DNA of 64,000 nucleotides from a bacterium (GTDB lineage Bacteria; Desulfobacterota; Binatia; HRBIN30; CADEER01): assembly GCA_019637795.1 (NCBI GenBank), contig JAHBUY010000002.1, forward strand, positions 310,001 to 374,000, written 5' to 3'. Each line of letters opens with the position of its first letter. Position 1 is the stretch's first letter. Below, in pieces: positions 49,897 to 61,184 of this stretch. The notes under the pieces are model-generated. The model was not told where the DNA came from. It did not search any database and worked only from the letters and a program-made list of their open reading frames with translations. The position numbers were made by a program, and so were the translations under genes.

Positions 49897-52260
49897 TCAT
49901 TCGCGCGTCTTCAGTACTTCGACCAGGTCGAGGCGGTCGAGGCGACGGCGCACCAGCCAGGCCGAGCCGACGGCGGCGGCGAGCAGCACCAGCAGCGCGA
50001 AGGCGTAGGTCTCGAAGCGCACCACCATCGGCATGCGGAACAGCTCCCACTGGTACTGGCGGGCCAGGGCCATGCACATCTGATAGCCGATGAGGTAGCC
50101 CAGCGGCACGGCCAGCACGGTCAGCAACGCCTGCTCGCCGAGCAGCAGCACCGCCACCTCGCGACGGGTGAAGCCGAGGACGCGCAGGCTGGCGAGCTCG
50201 CGGCCGCGCTCCGAGAGCGCGATGCGCGCCGCGTTGTAGACGATGGCCACCGCAACGACGCAGGCGAAGCCGACCAGGATGGTGACGAAGATGCCCATGC
50301 TGCGCGCCACCGTGTCCTCGAAGCTGCGCAGCGCCACCTCGCGGATCGAGACGCCGGCGACCGATGGCATGCGCTTGAGCTCGCCGTAGAGGCGCGCCGA
50401 CTGGTCGGGATCGATGGTCAGGAAGGCGCCCGAGAGGCCGCCCTCCTCGCGCAGCAGGCGGTGCAGCGCGCCGCGGTCCATGTAGGCGTTGAAGCCGATC
50501 AGCTCGTCGACGGTGCCGGCGACCCGCAGCAGGCGCCGCGGCCGGCTGCCCTCGAGCACCTCGACGGTCAGCAGGTCGCCGGTGCGGACGCCGAGCACCT
50601 CGGCGAGCATGCTGGTGAGCAGCACGCCGTCGGCCGGCACCGCCACCGGGCGCAGGTGGTCGTCGATCAGGCGGTGCAGCTCGCTCCCGGCATCGAGGCC
50701 GGTGAGCCCGACGCGCCGCGAGCGGTGCGCGAAGCGCAGCTCCGCGGCGACGGCGCGGAAGGGCTCGGCGCGGCGGACGCCCGGCAGATGCGCGAGCGCG
50801 AAGCGCGCCCGCTCGGGAAGCGCCTCCTGGAATCCGAGCGTAGCGTCGTCGCGCTGCACCAGCCGGAACTGCACCTCGGCGAGATACTCGATGGCGTCGA
50901 CGAAGTAGCGGCCGACGATCAGGATGGCGACGGCGAACGCCATGCCGACGATCGCCGCCATGGCGCGCGCCGGCCGGCGCAGGACGTTGCGCAGGATCAT
51001 CCGCGCCGGCGCCGGCAGCAGCCGGCGCAGGCCGGCGCGCTCGAGCGGCCCGGCGTGGAACTCGGGCGGCGACTCGGGGCGCATCGCCTCGGCGGGCGGC
51101 AGGGCCAGGGCGCGCCGCGTCGCCGCCCAGGCGCCGAGCAGCGCCGCCCCGCCGGCGATCAGGATCGCCGGGCCGATGACGCTCGGGCCGGCCTCGAAGC
51201 GCAGCACCGGGAAGCGGTAGAAGTCGACGTACATCCGGTTGACCAGCATGCCGAGCCAGATGCCGAGCCCGCTGCCGACCAGGCTGCCGCCGGCGACGGC
51301 GACCAGCGCGAAGCCGAGGTAGTGCGCCGCCACCGCCCAGTGCGCGTAGCCGAACGCCTTCAGCACCGCGATCTGGTCGCGCTGCGTCGCGACCAGGCGC
51401 GACAGCACGATGTTGAGCAGGAACGCCGCGACGCCGAGGAAGATCGCCGGCAGGACGGTGCCGAAGACCTGGTTCTGGGCGATCTCGTCGGAGAGGAAGC
51501 GGTGCGAGATCCACGTGTCGCGGCCGCCGGCGCGCAGGCCGCCGTAGCGTTCCAGGGCGCGGTCGAGCTCGGCGATCACCGCCGCCTCGCTGGCGCCCGG
51601 CGCCAGGGCGACGACGACGTCGTTGAAGGCGCCGTCCATGTCGAACGCCGGCCCCATCGCGTCGCGGCTCATCCACAGCACGCCGAAGCGGCGGTTGTCG
51701 GGGAAGATGTCGCTGCCGCGGATCTCGTAGACGTACTCCGGCGACAGCGCGATGCCGACGATGCGCAGGCGCTGCCAGCGGCCGTTGAGGATCGCCCCGA
51801 GGGTGTCGCCGACCGCGAGCCGGTTGGCGCTGGCGAACGCCTCGCTGACGATCACCTCGTCGCGGCGGCCGGGCTCGACCCAGCGCCCGCGCCGCAGGTG
51901 CAGGTCGTTGAGGATCGGCACCCGGCGCTCGGGGATCGACTGCAGGCGGCCGGTCGCCGGCTCCGCGAGGCCGGGCACGTCGAGCGTCACGTCGAAGACG
52001 ATGCGCGTCTGCAGCGCGGCGACGCCGGGGATGCGCGCCAGGCGCGCCGCCAGCGCGTTCGGCGCCCGCTTCAGGTGCACGAACACGTCGGCGAAGCGGT
52101 ACGCGGCGTAGTAGGCGTCGCGCGACATCTGCAACGACTGGTAGGCGGCGCGGGTGGAGACGAACACCGCCACGCCGCAGGCCACCACCAGCGCGATGGC
52201 GACCATCTGGCCGCGCAGGTGCCAGAGGTCGCGCGCCAGCTTGCGGTTCAGGGCGCGCAT
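49897..52260 (-). CDS. FtsX-like ABC exporter permease
   Basis: 787 residues with two FtsX core regions, each preceded by a large periplasmic MacB-PCD-like domain. N-terminal helix [22 protein letters not shown]; first FtsX block [24 protein letters not shown] near residue 265; second block [41 protein letters not shown] near 660. The double-FtsX plan matches exporters working with HlyD adaptors. It starts 22 bases after the ATPase gene. Confidence 0.9.
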   Translation of the reverse strand: MRALNRKLARDLWHLRGQMVAIALVVACGVAVFVSTRAAYQSLQMSRDAYYAAYRFADVFVHLKRAPNALAARLARIPGVAALQTRIVFDVTLDVPGLAEPATGRLQSIPERRVPILNDLHLRRGRWVEPGRRDEVIVSEAFASANRLAVGDTLGAILNGRWQRLRIVGIALSPEYVYEIRGSDIFPDNRRFGVLWMSRDAMGPAFDMDGAFNDVVVALAPGASEAAVIAELDRALERYGGLRAGGRDTWISHRFLSDEIAQNQVFGTVLPAIFLGVAAFLLNIVLSRLVATQRDQIAVLKAFGYAHWAVAAHYLGFALVAVAGGSLVGSGLGIWLGMLVNRMYVDFYRFPVLRFEAGPSVIGPAILIAGGAALLGAWAATRRALALPPAEAMRPESPPEFHAGPLERAGLRRLLPAPARMILRNVLRRPARAMAAIVGMAFAVAILIVGRYFVDAIEYLAEVQFRLVQRDDATLGFQEALPERARFALAHLPGVRRAEPFRAVAAELRFAHRSRRVGLTGLDAGSELHRLIDDHLRPVAVPADGVLLTSMLAEVLGVRTGDLLTVEVLEGSRPRRLLRVAGTVDELIGFNAYMDRGALHRLLREEGGLSGAFLTIDPDQSARLYGELKRMPSVAGVSIREVALRSFEDTVARSMGIFVTILVGFACVVAVAIVYNAARIALSERGRELASLRVLGFTRREVAVLLLGEQALLTVLAVPLGYLIGYQMCMALARQYQWELFRMPMVVRFETYAFALLVLLAAAVGSAWLVRRRLDRLDLVEVLKTRE

Positions 52261-52282
52261 GCGGCTCGCGCCGGCGCGCCGG

Positions 52283-52990
<708 letters not shown>

Positions 52991-53140
52991 GGGTGCTGAG
53001 TAGTGGAAGCGCCCCCGGCCCGCAAAGCATGGCCCGGGGCGCCGTGGCCGCCGAGCGCCCGCCGCCGTTGCGTCGCGGCGACGGATGACGTTGTGATCGC
53101 CCGGCATCGCGCGCCGGCGCGAACGGACAAAGGGGGAACG

Positions 53141-53662
53141 ATGGAGATCCAGCAGCCGGGGGGCCACCTCGACCAGATGATGCGGCAGACGCGCGGCAAC
53201 CTCATCCAATTGAGCAGCATGGCGGACATGAAATCGAGCATGCTGCTGACCCTGTCGTCGGTGGTGTTGACGCTCGCCGGCCGCTACGTCGCCGACCCGG
53301 TGTTCGGCACCGCGGTGCTGGTGCTCGGCGCCTGCTGCCTGCTCACCATCGGGCTCGCGACCTACGCCGCGATGCCGAAGGTGCCGGTGATCGCCAGCGG
53401 CGGCGCCGATCTCGCCGACAGCCGCTTCAACCTGTTCTTCTTCGGCGACTTCGTGCGCATGGACTACGGCGCCTTCCACGACGCCATGGAAGCGGTGATG
53501 AACGACCCCAGCCGCACCTACGAGATGCAGGTGCGCGAGGTCTACACGCTCGGCCGCTTCCTCGCCGAGCGCAAGTACCGCTACCTGCGCCTCGCCTACC
53601 TCGCCTTCATCGCCGGCCTGGTCGCCAGCACCGCGCTGGTGGTGGTGGCGCGCTTCGGCTGA
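53141..53662 (+). CDS. PycTM-like (Pycsar effector) membrane protein without a partner cyclase
   Basis: 173 residues from ATG 53141 behind GGGGG. An amphipathic start ([28 protein letters not shown]) leads into two helices (about 30-45 and 52-73), then a loop with [22 protein letters not shown], a helical part [32 protein letters not shown] and a last helix. This order matches the PycTM family, formerly annotated DUF5706, which kills phage-infected cells on binding cCMP or cUMP. No cyclase gene is within reach, so it may belong to another signalling context. Family call from remembered motifs. Confidence 0.7.
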   Translation: MEIQQPGGHLDQMMRQTRGNLIQLSSMADMKSSMLLTLSSVVLTLAGRYVADPVFGTAVLVLGACCLLTIGLATYAAMPKVPVIASGGADLADSRFNLFFFGDFVRMDYGAFHDAMEAVMNDPSRTYEMQVREVYTLGRFLAERKYRYLRLAYLAFIAGLVASTALVVVARFG

Positions 53663-53698
53663 GCCGCGCCCCCCACTGTCGCCGCCGCGCCCCTCGGG

Positions 53699-53704
53699 TA
53701 TAGT
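53699..53704 (+). promoter_or_regulatory. TATAGT -10-like box of uvrA
   Basis: TATAGT ends 15 bases before the uvrA ATG with no ribosome site in between, suggesting a leaderless message. A weak -35 (CTGTCG at 53676-53681) lies 17 bases upstream. Confidence 0.35.
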
Positions 53705-53719
53705 CCGGCGATTCCCCGC

Positions 53720-56700
53720 ATGGCGGACGACCTCATCCACATCGTCGGCGCGACGCAGAACAACCTGAAGGGCGTCGACGTCCGCATCCCGCTCAACGCC
53801 CTGACCGTGATCACCGGCGTCTCGGGGTCGGGGAAGTCCAGCCTCGCCTTCGACGTGCTCTACGCCGAAGGGCAGCGCCGCTACGTCGAGAGCTTCTCCG
53901 CCTACACGCGGCAGTTCCTCGACCGCATGGACAAGCCGCAGGTCGAGCGCATCGACGGCATCCTGCCGGCGATCGCCATCGGCCAGGGCAACACGGTCAA
54001 GACCTCGCGCTCGACGGTCGGCACGATGACCGAGCTGCACGACCACCTGAAGCTGCTGTGGGCGAAGATCGGCGTCCTCCACTGCCGCCAGTGCGGCGAA
54101 CCGGTGCAGCGCGCGACCGCGGAGTCGGTGGCGGCCGAGCTGCTGGCGCGTGGCGAGGGCACGCGGGCGCTGGTCACCTTCGACGTGTCGGTGCCGGCGA
54201 ACCTGCCCTGGAGCGAGGTGCGCGCCGGCCTGGTCGCCGCCGGGTTCCGCCGCCTGCTGCTCGGCGGCGAGGTGCGGGAGATCGAGGAGATGGCGAGCGC
54301 CGACGGCGCGCCCTCCCTGTCCATCGTCGCCGACCGGGTGGTGGCGCGCGCCGAGCACAAGCGCCGGCTGGTGGATTCGATCGAGCAGGCGTTCCGCTTC
54401 GGCAAGGGGCGCCTGGCGCTCGTCTTCCCCGACGACGGCGGCGCGCGCGCCCCCTACAGCGAGGCCCTGGAGTGCGCCCGCTGCCACATCGCCTACCGCG
54501 AGCCGACCGCCAACCTCTTCTCCTTCAACAGCCCGCTCGGCGCCTGCGAGCAGTGCCGCGGCTTCGGCCGGGTCATCGACATCGACCTCGAGTTGATCAT
54601 TCCCGATGCGACGAAGTCGCTCGCCGACGGCGCCATCAAGCCGTGGTCGACGCCCTCCACGGAGTGGGAGCGCAGCGAGCTGCGGAAGTTCTGCGCCCGC
54701 GCCGGCATCCCACTGCACGTGCCGTTCGAGCGGCTGGAGCCGGCGCAGCGCGCGGCGGTGATCGACGGCGCGGGCAAGTACTTCGGCATCCGCGGCTGGT
54801 TCAAGTGGCTGGAGGGCCGCACCTACAAGATGCACGTGCGGGTGTTCCTCGCCCGCTACCGCAGCTACCGCGTCTGCCCCGCCTGCGACGGCGGCCGGCT
54901 GACGCCCGACGCGCTGCTCTACCGCATCGACGGCCGCACCGTCGTCGACGTCAACCGGATGAGCGTCGCCGCGGCGGCGGCGTTCTTCGCCGACCTGCGC
55001 CTCTCCGGCGTGCAGGAGGAGATCGCGCACCTCGTCCTCGGCGAGATCCGCCACCGCCTGCGCTACCTGCTGGCGGTCGGCCTCGACTACCTGACCCTCG
55101 ACCGCCAGTCGCGCACGCTCTCCGGCGGCGAGCTGGCGCGCGTCGACCTGACCCGCGCCGTCGGCTCCTCGCTGGTCAACACCCTCTACATCCTCGACGA
55201 ACCCTCGGTCGGCCTGCACCCGCGCGACAGCCAGCGCCTGGTGAAGATCCTCCAGGAGCTGCGCGCCAAGGAGAACACGGTCGTCGTCGTCGAGCACGAG
55301 GAGGAGATCATCCGCGAGGCCGATCACATAATCGACATCGGCCCCGGCGCCGGCGAGCGCGGCGGCGAGGTCCTCTTCGCCGGGCCCTATCCGGCGCTGC
55401 TGCCCGAGACCCGGTCGCTGACCGCGCAGTACCTGACCGGCCGCCGCCGCATCGCGGTGCCGGCGAAGCGGCGGCGGCCGATCCGCCATCACGAGCTCAT
55501 CATCCGCGGCGCCCGCGCGCACAACCTGCGCGACGTCGACGTCCACATCCCGCTCGGCCGCCTCGTCTGCGTCACCGGCGTCTCCGGCTCCGGCAAGTCG
55601 ACGCTGATGGAGGACGTCCTCTACCGCGGCCTGCGCAAGCGGCTGGGGCAATTCGACGGCGTGCCCGGCGCGCACGAGGACATCGCGGGCTGGAACCGCG
55701 TCGGCCACGTCGTGCTCGTCGACCAGTCGCCGCTCGGCACCACGCGGCGCGCCAACCCGGTCACCTACCTGAAGGCCTTCGACCCGATCCGCGACCTGTT
55801 CGCCGCCACCCCGCTGGCCCGCCTGCGCGGCTTCACCGCCGCGACCTTCTCCTTCAACGTCGCCGGCGGCCGCTGCGAGACCTGCGGCGGCGAGGGCTAC
55901 GAGAAGGTCGAGATGCAGTTTCTCTCCGACGTCTACGTCACCTGCCAGGCCTGCAACGGGGCGCGCTTCCGCGCCGACGTGCTGGAGGTCTCGTACCGGG
56001 GCCGGTCGATTCGCGAGGTGCTGGAGCTCACCGCGGAGGAGGCGGTCGCCTTCTTCGGCGGGGACTGCGAGACCGCCGCTCGCCTGCAGCCGCTGCTCGA
56101 CGTCGGCCTCGGCTACCTGCGCCTCGGCCAGCCGCTGACGACGCTGTCCGGTGGCGAGTCGCAGCGCCTCAAGCTCGCCGCCGCCATCGGCCAGCCGACC
56201 AAGGGGCACACGCTCTTCCTGTTCGACGAGCCGACCATCGGCCTGCACTTCGCCGACGTCGAGACGCTGCTCGCGGCCTTGCAGTCGCTGGTCGAGCGCG
56301 GCCACTCGGTGGTGGTGATCGAGCACAACATGGAGGTCGCCAAGGCGGCGGACTGGGTGATCGACCTCGGCCCCGACGGCGGCAGCGGCGGCGGCCGCGT
56401 CGTCGCCGAGGGCACGCCCGAGGACGTCGCCGCCACGCCCGGTTCGCACACCGGACGCTATCTCGCCGCCGCGCTCGCCGGGCCGAGCGCCGCGCCGCCC
56501 GCGCCGCGGGTGCGCGAAGCGGCGGCGGCGGGCAACGGCGCCGGCCTGATGCGCATCGTCGGCGCCAACGAGCACAACCTGAAGGACCTCCATCTCGACC
56601 TGCCGCGCGACCAGCTCATCGTCGTCACCGGGCTGTCGGGATCGGGGAAGTCGACGCTCGCCTTCGACATCGTCTACGCCGAGGGGCAGCGCCGCTACCT

Positions 56701-59293
56701 CGACAGCCTCTCCACCTACGCCCGCCAGTACGTGAAGGTCCTGCCGCGCCCCGATGTCGACCTGCTCGCCGGCGTGCCGGCGACCGTCGCCATCGAGCAG
56801 CGCCTGAGCCGCGGCTCGCGCAAGTCGACCGTGGCGACGGTGACCGAGATCTCGCACTACCTGCGCCTGCTCTACGCCAAGATCGGCGTCCAGCACTGCG
56901 TCACCTGCGGCGAGGCGCTCAGCCCGCTCAGCCGCGAGCAGATCGCCGCCCGCATCCGGAAGGAATTCAAGGGCGAGGAGGTGAGCCTGCTGGCGCCGGC
57001 GGTGCGCGGCCGCAAGGGCATCTACAAGGAGCTCTTCCAGGCGGCGCGCAAGCTCGGCTACCGGCAGGCGCGCATCGACGGCGCGCTGCTCGCCCTCGAC
57101 CCCCTACCGGCGCTGGCGCGCTACAAGGAGCACGACATCGACATCGTCGTCGGCGCCGTCGACCTCGCCGCCCGCGGCGCGCCGCACCTGCCGGAGCTGA
57201 TCGCCGCCGCGCTGCGCCTCGGCAGCGGCACGGTGATCGCGCGCGCCGGCGCGCGGGAACGGCTCTACAGCGAGCGCCTGTACTGCGGCCGCTGCGGCGT
57301 CGGCTACGAGGCCCTCGACCCGCGCCTGTTCTCGTTCAACAGCCGGCAGGGCGCCTGCGCGACCTGCGACGGCCTCGGCAGCGAGGCGACGTTCGAGGTC
57401 GATGCCCTGATCGCCGACCCCGAGCGGCCGCTCGGCGAGGCGCTCCAGGCGGCGCTCGCCGCCGGCGGACTGGCGACCCGGCGCGTCATCCGCGAGGTCG
57501 CCAAGCGCCACCGCGTGCCGCTGAAGAAGCCGCTCGGCGCGCTGACGGCGAAGCAGCGCGCGGCGTTCTTCGAGGGCAACGGCGCGCCCGGGCTGCGCGG
57601 CGCGCTCGAGGAGCTGATCGTCGAGGACGCGGAGGTCGGCGAGGCGCTGTCCGGCCTGCTCGGCGAGCGGCCGTGCCCGAGCTGCGGCGGCACACGGCTC
57701 AACGCCCGCGCCCGCGCCGTGCGGGTGCTCGACCGCAGCATCTGCGAGGTCACCGCCGCCTCGGTCGCCGACGCCCGGCGCGCCCTCGCCCGCTGGCACT
57801 TCGGCGCCCGCGACGCGGCGATCGCCGCCAACGTGATGAAGGAAATCATGCCGCGGCTGCAGTTCCTCGAGGAGGTCGGGCTGCCGTATCTGACCCTCGA
57901 CCGCCCCGCCGACACGCTCTCCGGCGGCGAGGCGCAGCGCATCCGCCTGGCGGCGCAGCTCGGCTCGAACCTGCGCGGCGTCTGCTACATCCTCGACGAA
58001 CCGACCATCGGCCTGCACCCGCGCGACAACGCCATGCTGATCGAGACGCTCGGCGGGCTGAAGGCGAAGGGCAACACGCTGCTGGTGGTCGAGCACGACG
58101 AGGCGACCATCGCCGCCGCCGACCTGGTGGTCGACCTCGGACCCGGCGGCGGGGCGCGCGGCGGCGAGTTGGTGGCCATGGGCCCGCCGGCCAGCCTGGC
58201 GGCGCAGGCGCGCTCGGTGACCGGCCGCTTCCTCGGCCGGACGCGCCCGCGGCTGGGCCCCCTGCGTTCGGTGCAGGGACTGCCGCGGCTGCGCCTGCGC
58301 GGCGCCCGCGAGCACAACCTGAAGGGCATCGACGTCGAGCTGCCGCTCGGCGCCTGGACCTGCGTCACCGGCGTGTCCGGCTCCGGCAAGTCGACGCTGG
58401 TGCGCGACGTCCTGTTCGCCGGCCTGCGCCGCCGGCTCGGCCTCGCCGGCGGGCGCGTCGGCGCCTTCACGGCGCTCGAGGGCTGGGAGACGATCCAGCG
58501 CGTCGTCGAGGTCGACCAGACGCCGATCGGCCGCACGCCGCGCTCGACGCCGGCGTCGTACGTCGGCTTCTGGGACGAGATCCGCCGCCTCTTCGCGCTC
58601 ACCGGCGACGCCCGCAGCCGCGGCTACAGCGCGTCCCGCTTCTCCTTCAACGTCAAGGGCGGCCGCTGCGAGGCGTGCGCCGGGCAGGGGCGGATCAAGA
58701 TGGAGATGAGCTTCCTGCCCGACGTCTACGTCGCCTGCGATGCCTGTGGCGGCGCCCGCTTCAACGCCGAGACCCTCGCCGTCACCTACAACGGCCGCTC
58801 GATCGGCGAGGTGCTGGCGATGACCACCGACGAGGCCGCCGCGTTCTTCTCCGCCGTGCCCGGCGTGGCGCAGCCCCTGCGCCTGCTCGCCGACATCGGC
58901 CTCGGCTACCTGACCCTCGGCCAGGGCAGCAACACGCTCTCCGGCGGCGAGGCGCAGCGCATCAAGCTCGCCTGGGAGCTCGGCAAGCCGTCGCGCGACG
59001 CCACCCTCTACGTCCTCGACGAGCCCACCACCGGCCTGCACTTCGCCGACATCGAGAAGCTGATCGACGTGCTGCACCGCCTGGTCGACCGCGGCAACAC
59101 CATCGTCACCATCGAGCACAACCTCGACATCATCAAAGAGGCCGACTGGCTGATCGACCTCGGCCCCGAAGGCGGCGCCGCCGGCGGCGAGGTCGTCGCC
59201 ATGGGCCCGCCGACCGAGATCCTCAGGGCCAGGCGCTCGCACACGGCGAAGTTCCTGCGGCAGTTCCTGAACACGGGCGCCGCGCGCCCATAG
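53720..59293 (+). CDS. uvrA: Double-length UvrA (tandem fused excinuclease subunit)
   Basis: 1857 residues, about twice normal UvrA. Two complete copies are joined near residue 943: both begin with IVGA(T/N)...NLK and contain two ABC modules. Four Walker A loops occur (GVSGSGKSS at 33, then near 619, GLSGSGKST near 971, and near 1550). Signatures are [11 protein letters not shown] (first), [22 protein letters not shown] and [11 protein letters not shown]; the first lacks the usual Gln. Zinc-finger cysteines are present ([22 protein letters not shown] type). UvrA dimers recognise bulky DNA lesions; this is a covalent dimer, as in Chlamydia. No ribosome site; a TATAGT box lies close upstream. 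Confidence 0.93.
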   Translation: MADDLIHIVGATQNNLKGVDVRIPLNALTVITGVSGSGKSSLAFDVLYAEGQRRYVESFSAYTRQFLDRMDKPQVERIDGILPAIAIGQGNTVKTSRSTVGTMTELHDHLKLLWAKIGVLHCRQCGEPVQRATAESVAAELLARGEGTRALVTFDVSVPANLPWSEVRAGLVAAGFRRLLLGGEVREIEEMASADGAPSLSIVADRVVARAEHKRRLVDSIEQAFRFGKGRLALVFPDDGGARAPYSEALECARCHIAYREPTANLFSFNSPLGACEQCRGFGRVIDIDLELIIPDATKSLADGAIKPWSTPSTEWERSELRKFCARAGIPLHVPFERLEPAQRAAVIDGAGKYFGIRGWFKWLEGRTYKMHVRVFLARYRSYRVCPACDGGRLTPDALLYRIDGRTVVDVNRMSVAAAAAFFADLRLSGVQEEIAHLVLGEIRHRLRYLLAVGLDYLTLDRQSRTLSGGELARVDLTRAVGSSLVNTLYILDEPSVGLHPRDSQRLVKILQELRAKENTVVVVEHEEEIIREADHIIDIGPGAGERGGEVLFAGPYPALLPETRSLTAQYLTGRRRIAVPAKRRRPIRHHELIIRGARAHNLRDVDVHIPLGRLVCVTGVSGSGKSTLMEDVLYRGLRKRLGQFDGVPGAHEDIAGWNRVGHVVLVDQSPLGTTRRANPVTYLKAFDPIRDLFAATPLARLRGFTAATFSFNVAGGRCETCGGEGYEKVEMQFLSDVYVTCQACNGARFRADVLEVSYRGRSIREVLELTAEEAVAFFGGDCETAARLQPLLDVGLGYLRLGQPLTTLSGGESQRLKLAAAIGQPTKGHTLFLFDEPTIGLHFADVETLLAALQSLVERGHSVVVIEHNMEVAKAADWVIDLGPDGGSGGGRVVAEGTPEDVAATPGSHTGRYLAAALAGPSAAPPAPRVREAAAAGNGAGLMRIVGANEHNLKDLHLDLPRDQLIVVTGLSGSGKSTLAFDIVYAEGQRRYLDSLSTYARQYVKVLPRPDVDLLAGVPATVAIEQRLSRGSRKSTVATVTEISHYLRLLYAKIGVQHCVTCGEALSPLSREQIAARIRKEFKGEEVSLLAPAVRGRKGIYKELFQAARKLGYRQARIDGALLALDPLPALARYKEHDIDIVVGAVDLAARGAPHLPELIAAALRLGSGTVIARAGARERLYSERLYCGRCGVGYEALDPRLFSFNSRQGACATCDGLGSEATFEVDALIADPERPLGEALQAALAAGGLATRRVIREVAKRHRVPLKKPLGALTAKQRAAFFEGNGAPGLRGALEELIVEDAEVGEALSGLLGERPCPSCGGTRLNARARAVRVLDRSICEVTAASVADARRALARWHFGARDAAIAANVMKEIMPRLQFLEEVGLPYLTLDRPADTLSGGEAQRIRLAAQLGSNLRGVCYILDEPTIGLHPRDNAMLIETLGGLKAKGNTLLVVEHDEATIAAADLVVDLGPGGGARGGELVAMGPPASLAAQARSVTGRFLGRTRPRLGPLRSVQGLPRLRLRGAREHNLKGIDVELPLGAWTCVTGVSGSGKSTLVRDVLFAGLRRRLGLAGGRVGAFTALEGWETIQRVVEVDQTPIGRTPRSTPASYVGFWDEIRRLFALTGDARSRGYSASRFSFNVKGGRCEACAGQGRIKMEMSFLPDVYVACDACGGARFNAETLAVTYNGRSIGEVLAMTTDEAAAFFSAVPGVAQPLRLLADIGLGYLTLGQGSNTLSGGEAQRIKLAWELGKPSRDATLYVLDEPTTGLHFADIEKLIDVLHRLVDRGNTIVTIEHNLDIIKEADWLIDLGPEGGAAGGEVVAMGPPTEILRARRSHTAKFLRQFLNTGAARP

Positions 59294-59319
59294 CGACAAC
59301 CCGAAGCGCTCCCACGGAC

Positions 59320-59357
59320 CTTCGCGGCCGCGCCGCCGCGCTCTCGCGGCCGTGAAG
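59320..59357. terminator. Hairpin downstream of uvrA
   Basis: CTTCGCGGCCG pairs with CGGCCGTGAAG (10 of 11) across a 16-base loop, 27 bases after the stop. No U-tract. Likely the end of the long uvrA transcript. Confidence 0.4.
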
Positions 59358-59501
59358 CAGCGCGCCACCTACCCAGTTTCACGCCCGGCCTTCGACGCCG
59401 GCTCATATATTCACTCCGTAGGTCGACGCTGCCAATAGAATAGCGTTAAATCAGCTACTTGTAGGACGCGAATCAATTCTGTATCCATTCATTCATCATT
59501 C
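59358..59501 (+). promoter_or_regulatory. AT-rich promoter region of the HipA/YjjJ-type gene
   Basis: Bases 59400-59495 are far less GC-rich than their surroundings. A small dyad CTACTTGTAG (59454-59463) overlaps a possible -35 TTGTAG with TGTATC some 15 bases on. Such islands often mark regulated or acquired genes; autoregulation by the HTH-bearing kinase is possible. Confidence 0.35.
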
Positions 59502-60881
59502 ATGACGCGCGCCGAAACCCGGGATCTGGTCGCTGAACTGAGGCGCCGAGGGCCGTTGCGGGCGAGCGAGCTGCAGCGCAGCCTGGCAGTGAGCCAGCCG
59601 ACTCTGTCGCGGCTCGTTCGCGCCGCCGGGCCCGACGTCACCCGCATCGGCAGGGCGCGGCGCAGCGGCTATGCAGCCAGCCGCGAGATCCGCGGTCTCG
59701 GTCGCGCATGGGCCGCGTATCGGGTGCGCAGCGAGGGGCGCATCGACCAGGTCGCCACCCTGCACGCGCTGGCGCCGCGCGGGTGGTGGTGGCAGACGCC
59801 AGCCCCGCCGGAGTGGCTGGGTGGGGACGTTGCCCCTGGCGTCTTCCCGGATCTGCCGTGGTTCTTCGAGGATCTGCGGCCGCAGGGCTTTCTTGGTCGG
59901 GCCTTCGCGCGCCGGCATGCCGCGGCGCTGGGACTCGGCCAGGATCCCCAGCAGTGGAGTGCGGATGAGGTCCTCGTGGCGCTCCTCGCCCTCGGCGACG
60001 ACTTGCCCGGCGATCTCGTCATCGGCGATCGCGCGGTCGCCGCCCTGCAGCGCGCGCGATTGAGCGATGCCGCCGCGGTACCCGACGCGGAGCGTCCGGC
60101 ACGCTACGAGTCGCTGGCGGTGGCGGCACTGGCCGGCGATGTGGCCGGCTCGTCCGCAGGCGGCGAGCAGCCGAAGTTCGCGACCGTCTGCCGGGCAGCG
60201 GACGGCAGCGTGCGCCATGTGCTGGTGAAGTTCTCGCCGCCGGTCGATACCGCCGCCGGCCAGCGGTGGGCGGATCTGCTGCGCTGCGAGCACCTGGCGA
60301 CCGAGGTGCTGCGCGACCATGGCATCGCGGCCTGTCACACCGCGTGGTGCGCGGGATCTGAGCGCGTCTTTCTCGAGGTGACCCGCTTCGACCGCCTCGG
60401 CGAGCACGGCCGGCGCGGCGTGGTCTCGCTGCTCGCCGTCGCCATGGCGACCGGCGCCACGCTGGACAGTTGGGCGGCGGCGGCCGACTGGCTCGAGCGC
60501 GATCGCTGGCTGACCGCCCAGGACGCCGACACGCTGCGGGTGTTGTGGTGGTTCGGGCGGCTCATCGCCAACGCCGACCAGCACTTCGCGAATGTCAGCC
60601 TGCTGCTGGAAGACCGGCGTCCACTGGCGCTGGCGCCCGTCTACGACATGCTTCCGATGCACTTCCGCCCGACCGCCGCGGGCGAGATTGCCGATCGCCG
60701 GTTCGACATCGACGTCGCGCCGCCCCGCCTGCACGCCGCGTGGGCCACCGCCGCCGCGATGGCCGGCGCGTACTGGATGCGCGTGCGCGACGATCCGCAC
60801 GTGTCCACACCCTTCCGCGCCACCGCCGCGGCCTGCGGCGAATTGGTGCACCATGCCGTGCAGCGGCTCAGGGTCACCTGA
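59502..60881 (+). CDS. yjjJ: HipA-like serine kinase with N-terminal HTH (YjjJ/HipH type)
   Basis: 459 residues. Residues 1-65 form a winged helix (RRRGPLRASELQRSLAVSQPTLSRLVRAAG). The kinase part follows: GGEQPKF (nucleotide loop), VLVKFSPP (ATP lysine), LIANADQHFANVSLL (catalytic Asp and Asn) and APVYDMLPM (metal Asp). YjjJ of E. coli carries the HTH and HipA domains in one chain and needs no separate HipB. The AT-rich upstream island fits a self-regulated toxin-antitoxin-like unit. Confidence 0.88.
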   Translation: MTRAETRDLVAELRRRGPLRASELQRSLAVSQPTLSRLVRAAGPDVTRIGRARRSGYAASREIRGLGRAWAAYRVRSEGRIDQVATLHALAPRGWWWQTPAPPEWLGGDVAPGVFPDLPWFFEDLRPQGFLGRAFARRHAAALGLGQDPQQWSADEVLVALLALGDDLPGDLVIGDRAVAALQRARLSDAAAVPDAERPARYESLAVAALAGDVAGSSAGGEQPKFATVCRAADGSVRHVLVKFSPPVDTAAGQRWADLLRCEHLATEVLRDHGIAACHTAWCAGSERVFLEVTRFDRLGEHGRRGVVSLLAVAMATGATLDSWAAAADWLERDRWLTAQDADTLRVLWWFGRLIANADQHFANVSLLLEDRRPLALAPVYDMLPMHFRPTAAGEIADRRFDIDVAPPRLHAAWATAAAMAGAYWMRVRDDPHVSTPFRATAAACGELVHHAVQRLRVT

Positions 60882-61184
60882 GCATCAGCATTCCGCGGGT
60901 CTCACTGCGTCATTGCGTTCGACCCCCGACAACCATTCGGGGTCGGGGTTGTCGGAGCCCTGCGGTCGCACTTCATCCATGCAGCCTCGAGGTCCGACGG
61001 CGTCTTGTCGGCGAACGGGATCACACAGGCGATCCCTTGCCGGAGCTCATCGGCGCGCACCCCGGCGATCTCGAGCGTCTGATGACCGGGATGCCGCCGG
61101 CGTATCGGCTGCATGCGCACACCCACCGACGGGACTGGCCGGCGGGCTCGTGCGCGCTCGACATGATGGCCTCCGCGAACGCGC
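60882..61184. other. Convergent intergenic region with hairpin
   Basis: About 300 bases between the HipA-like gene and a convergent membrane-protein gene. Nested stems GACCCC/GGGGTC (60921-60926 with 60939-60944) and CCGACAACC/GGTTGTCGG (60926-60934 with 60947-60955) lie here as alternative folds and may terminate transcription. Short frames on both strands (for example 60902-61126 minus) have no recognisable domain; I treat them as chance or decayed sequence. Confidence 0.4.

Noticed and set aside
53110-53121. Perfect palindrome CGCGCCGGCGCG before the PycTM-like gene
   Set aside because: Short GC-only palindromes are expected by chance in DNA of this composition.
52991-56896. Upstream extension of the ABC ATPase frame, antisense to uvrA
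   Set aside because: Unconserved, low-complexity sequence; the ATPase has a sensible GTG start at 52990.
60902-61126. Short minus-strand gene between the HipA-like and membrane-protein genes
   Set aside because: No ribosome site, no recognisable domain, and overlap with a hairpin; treated as chance.
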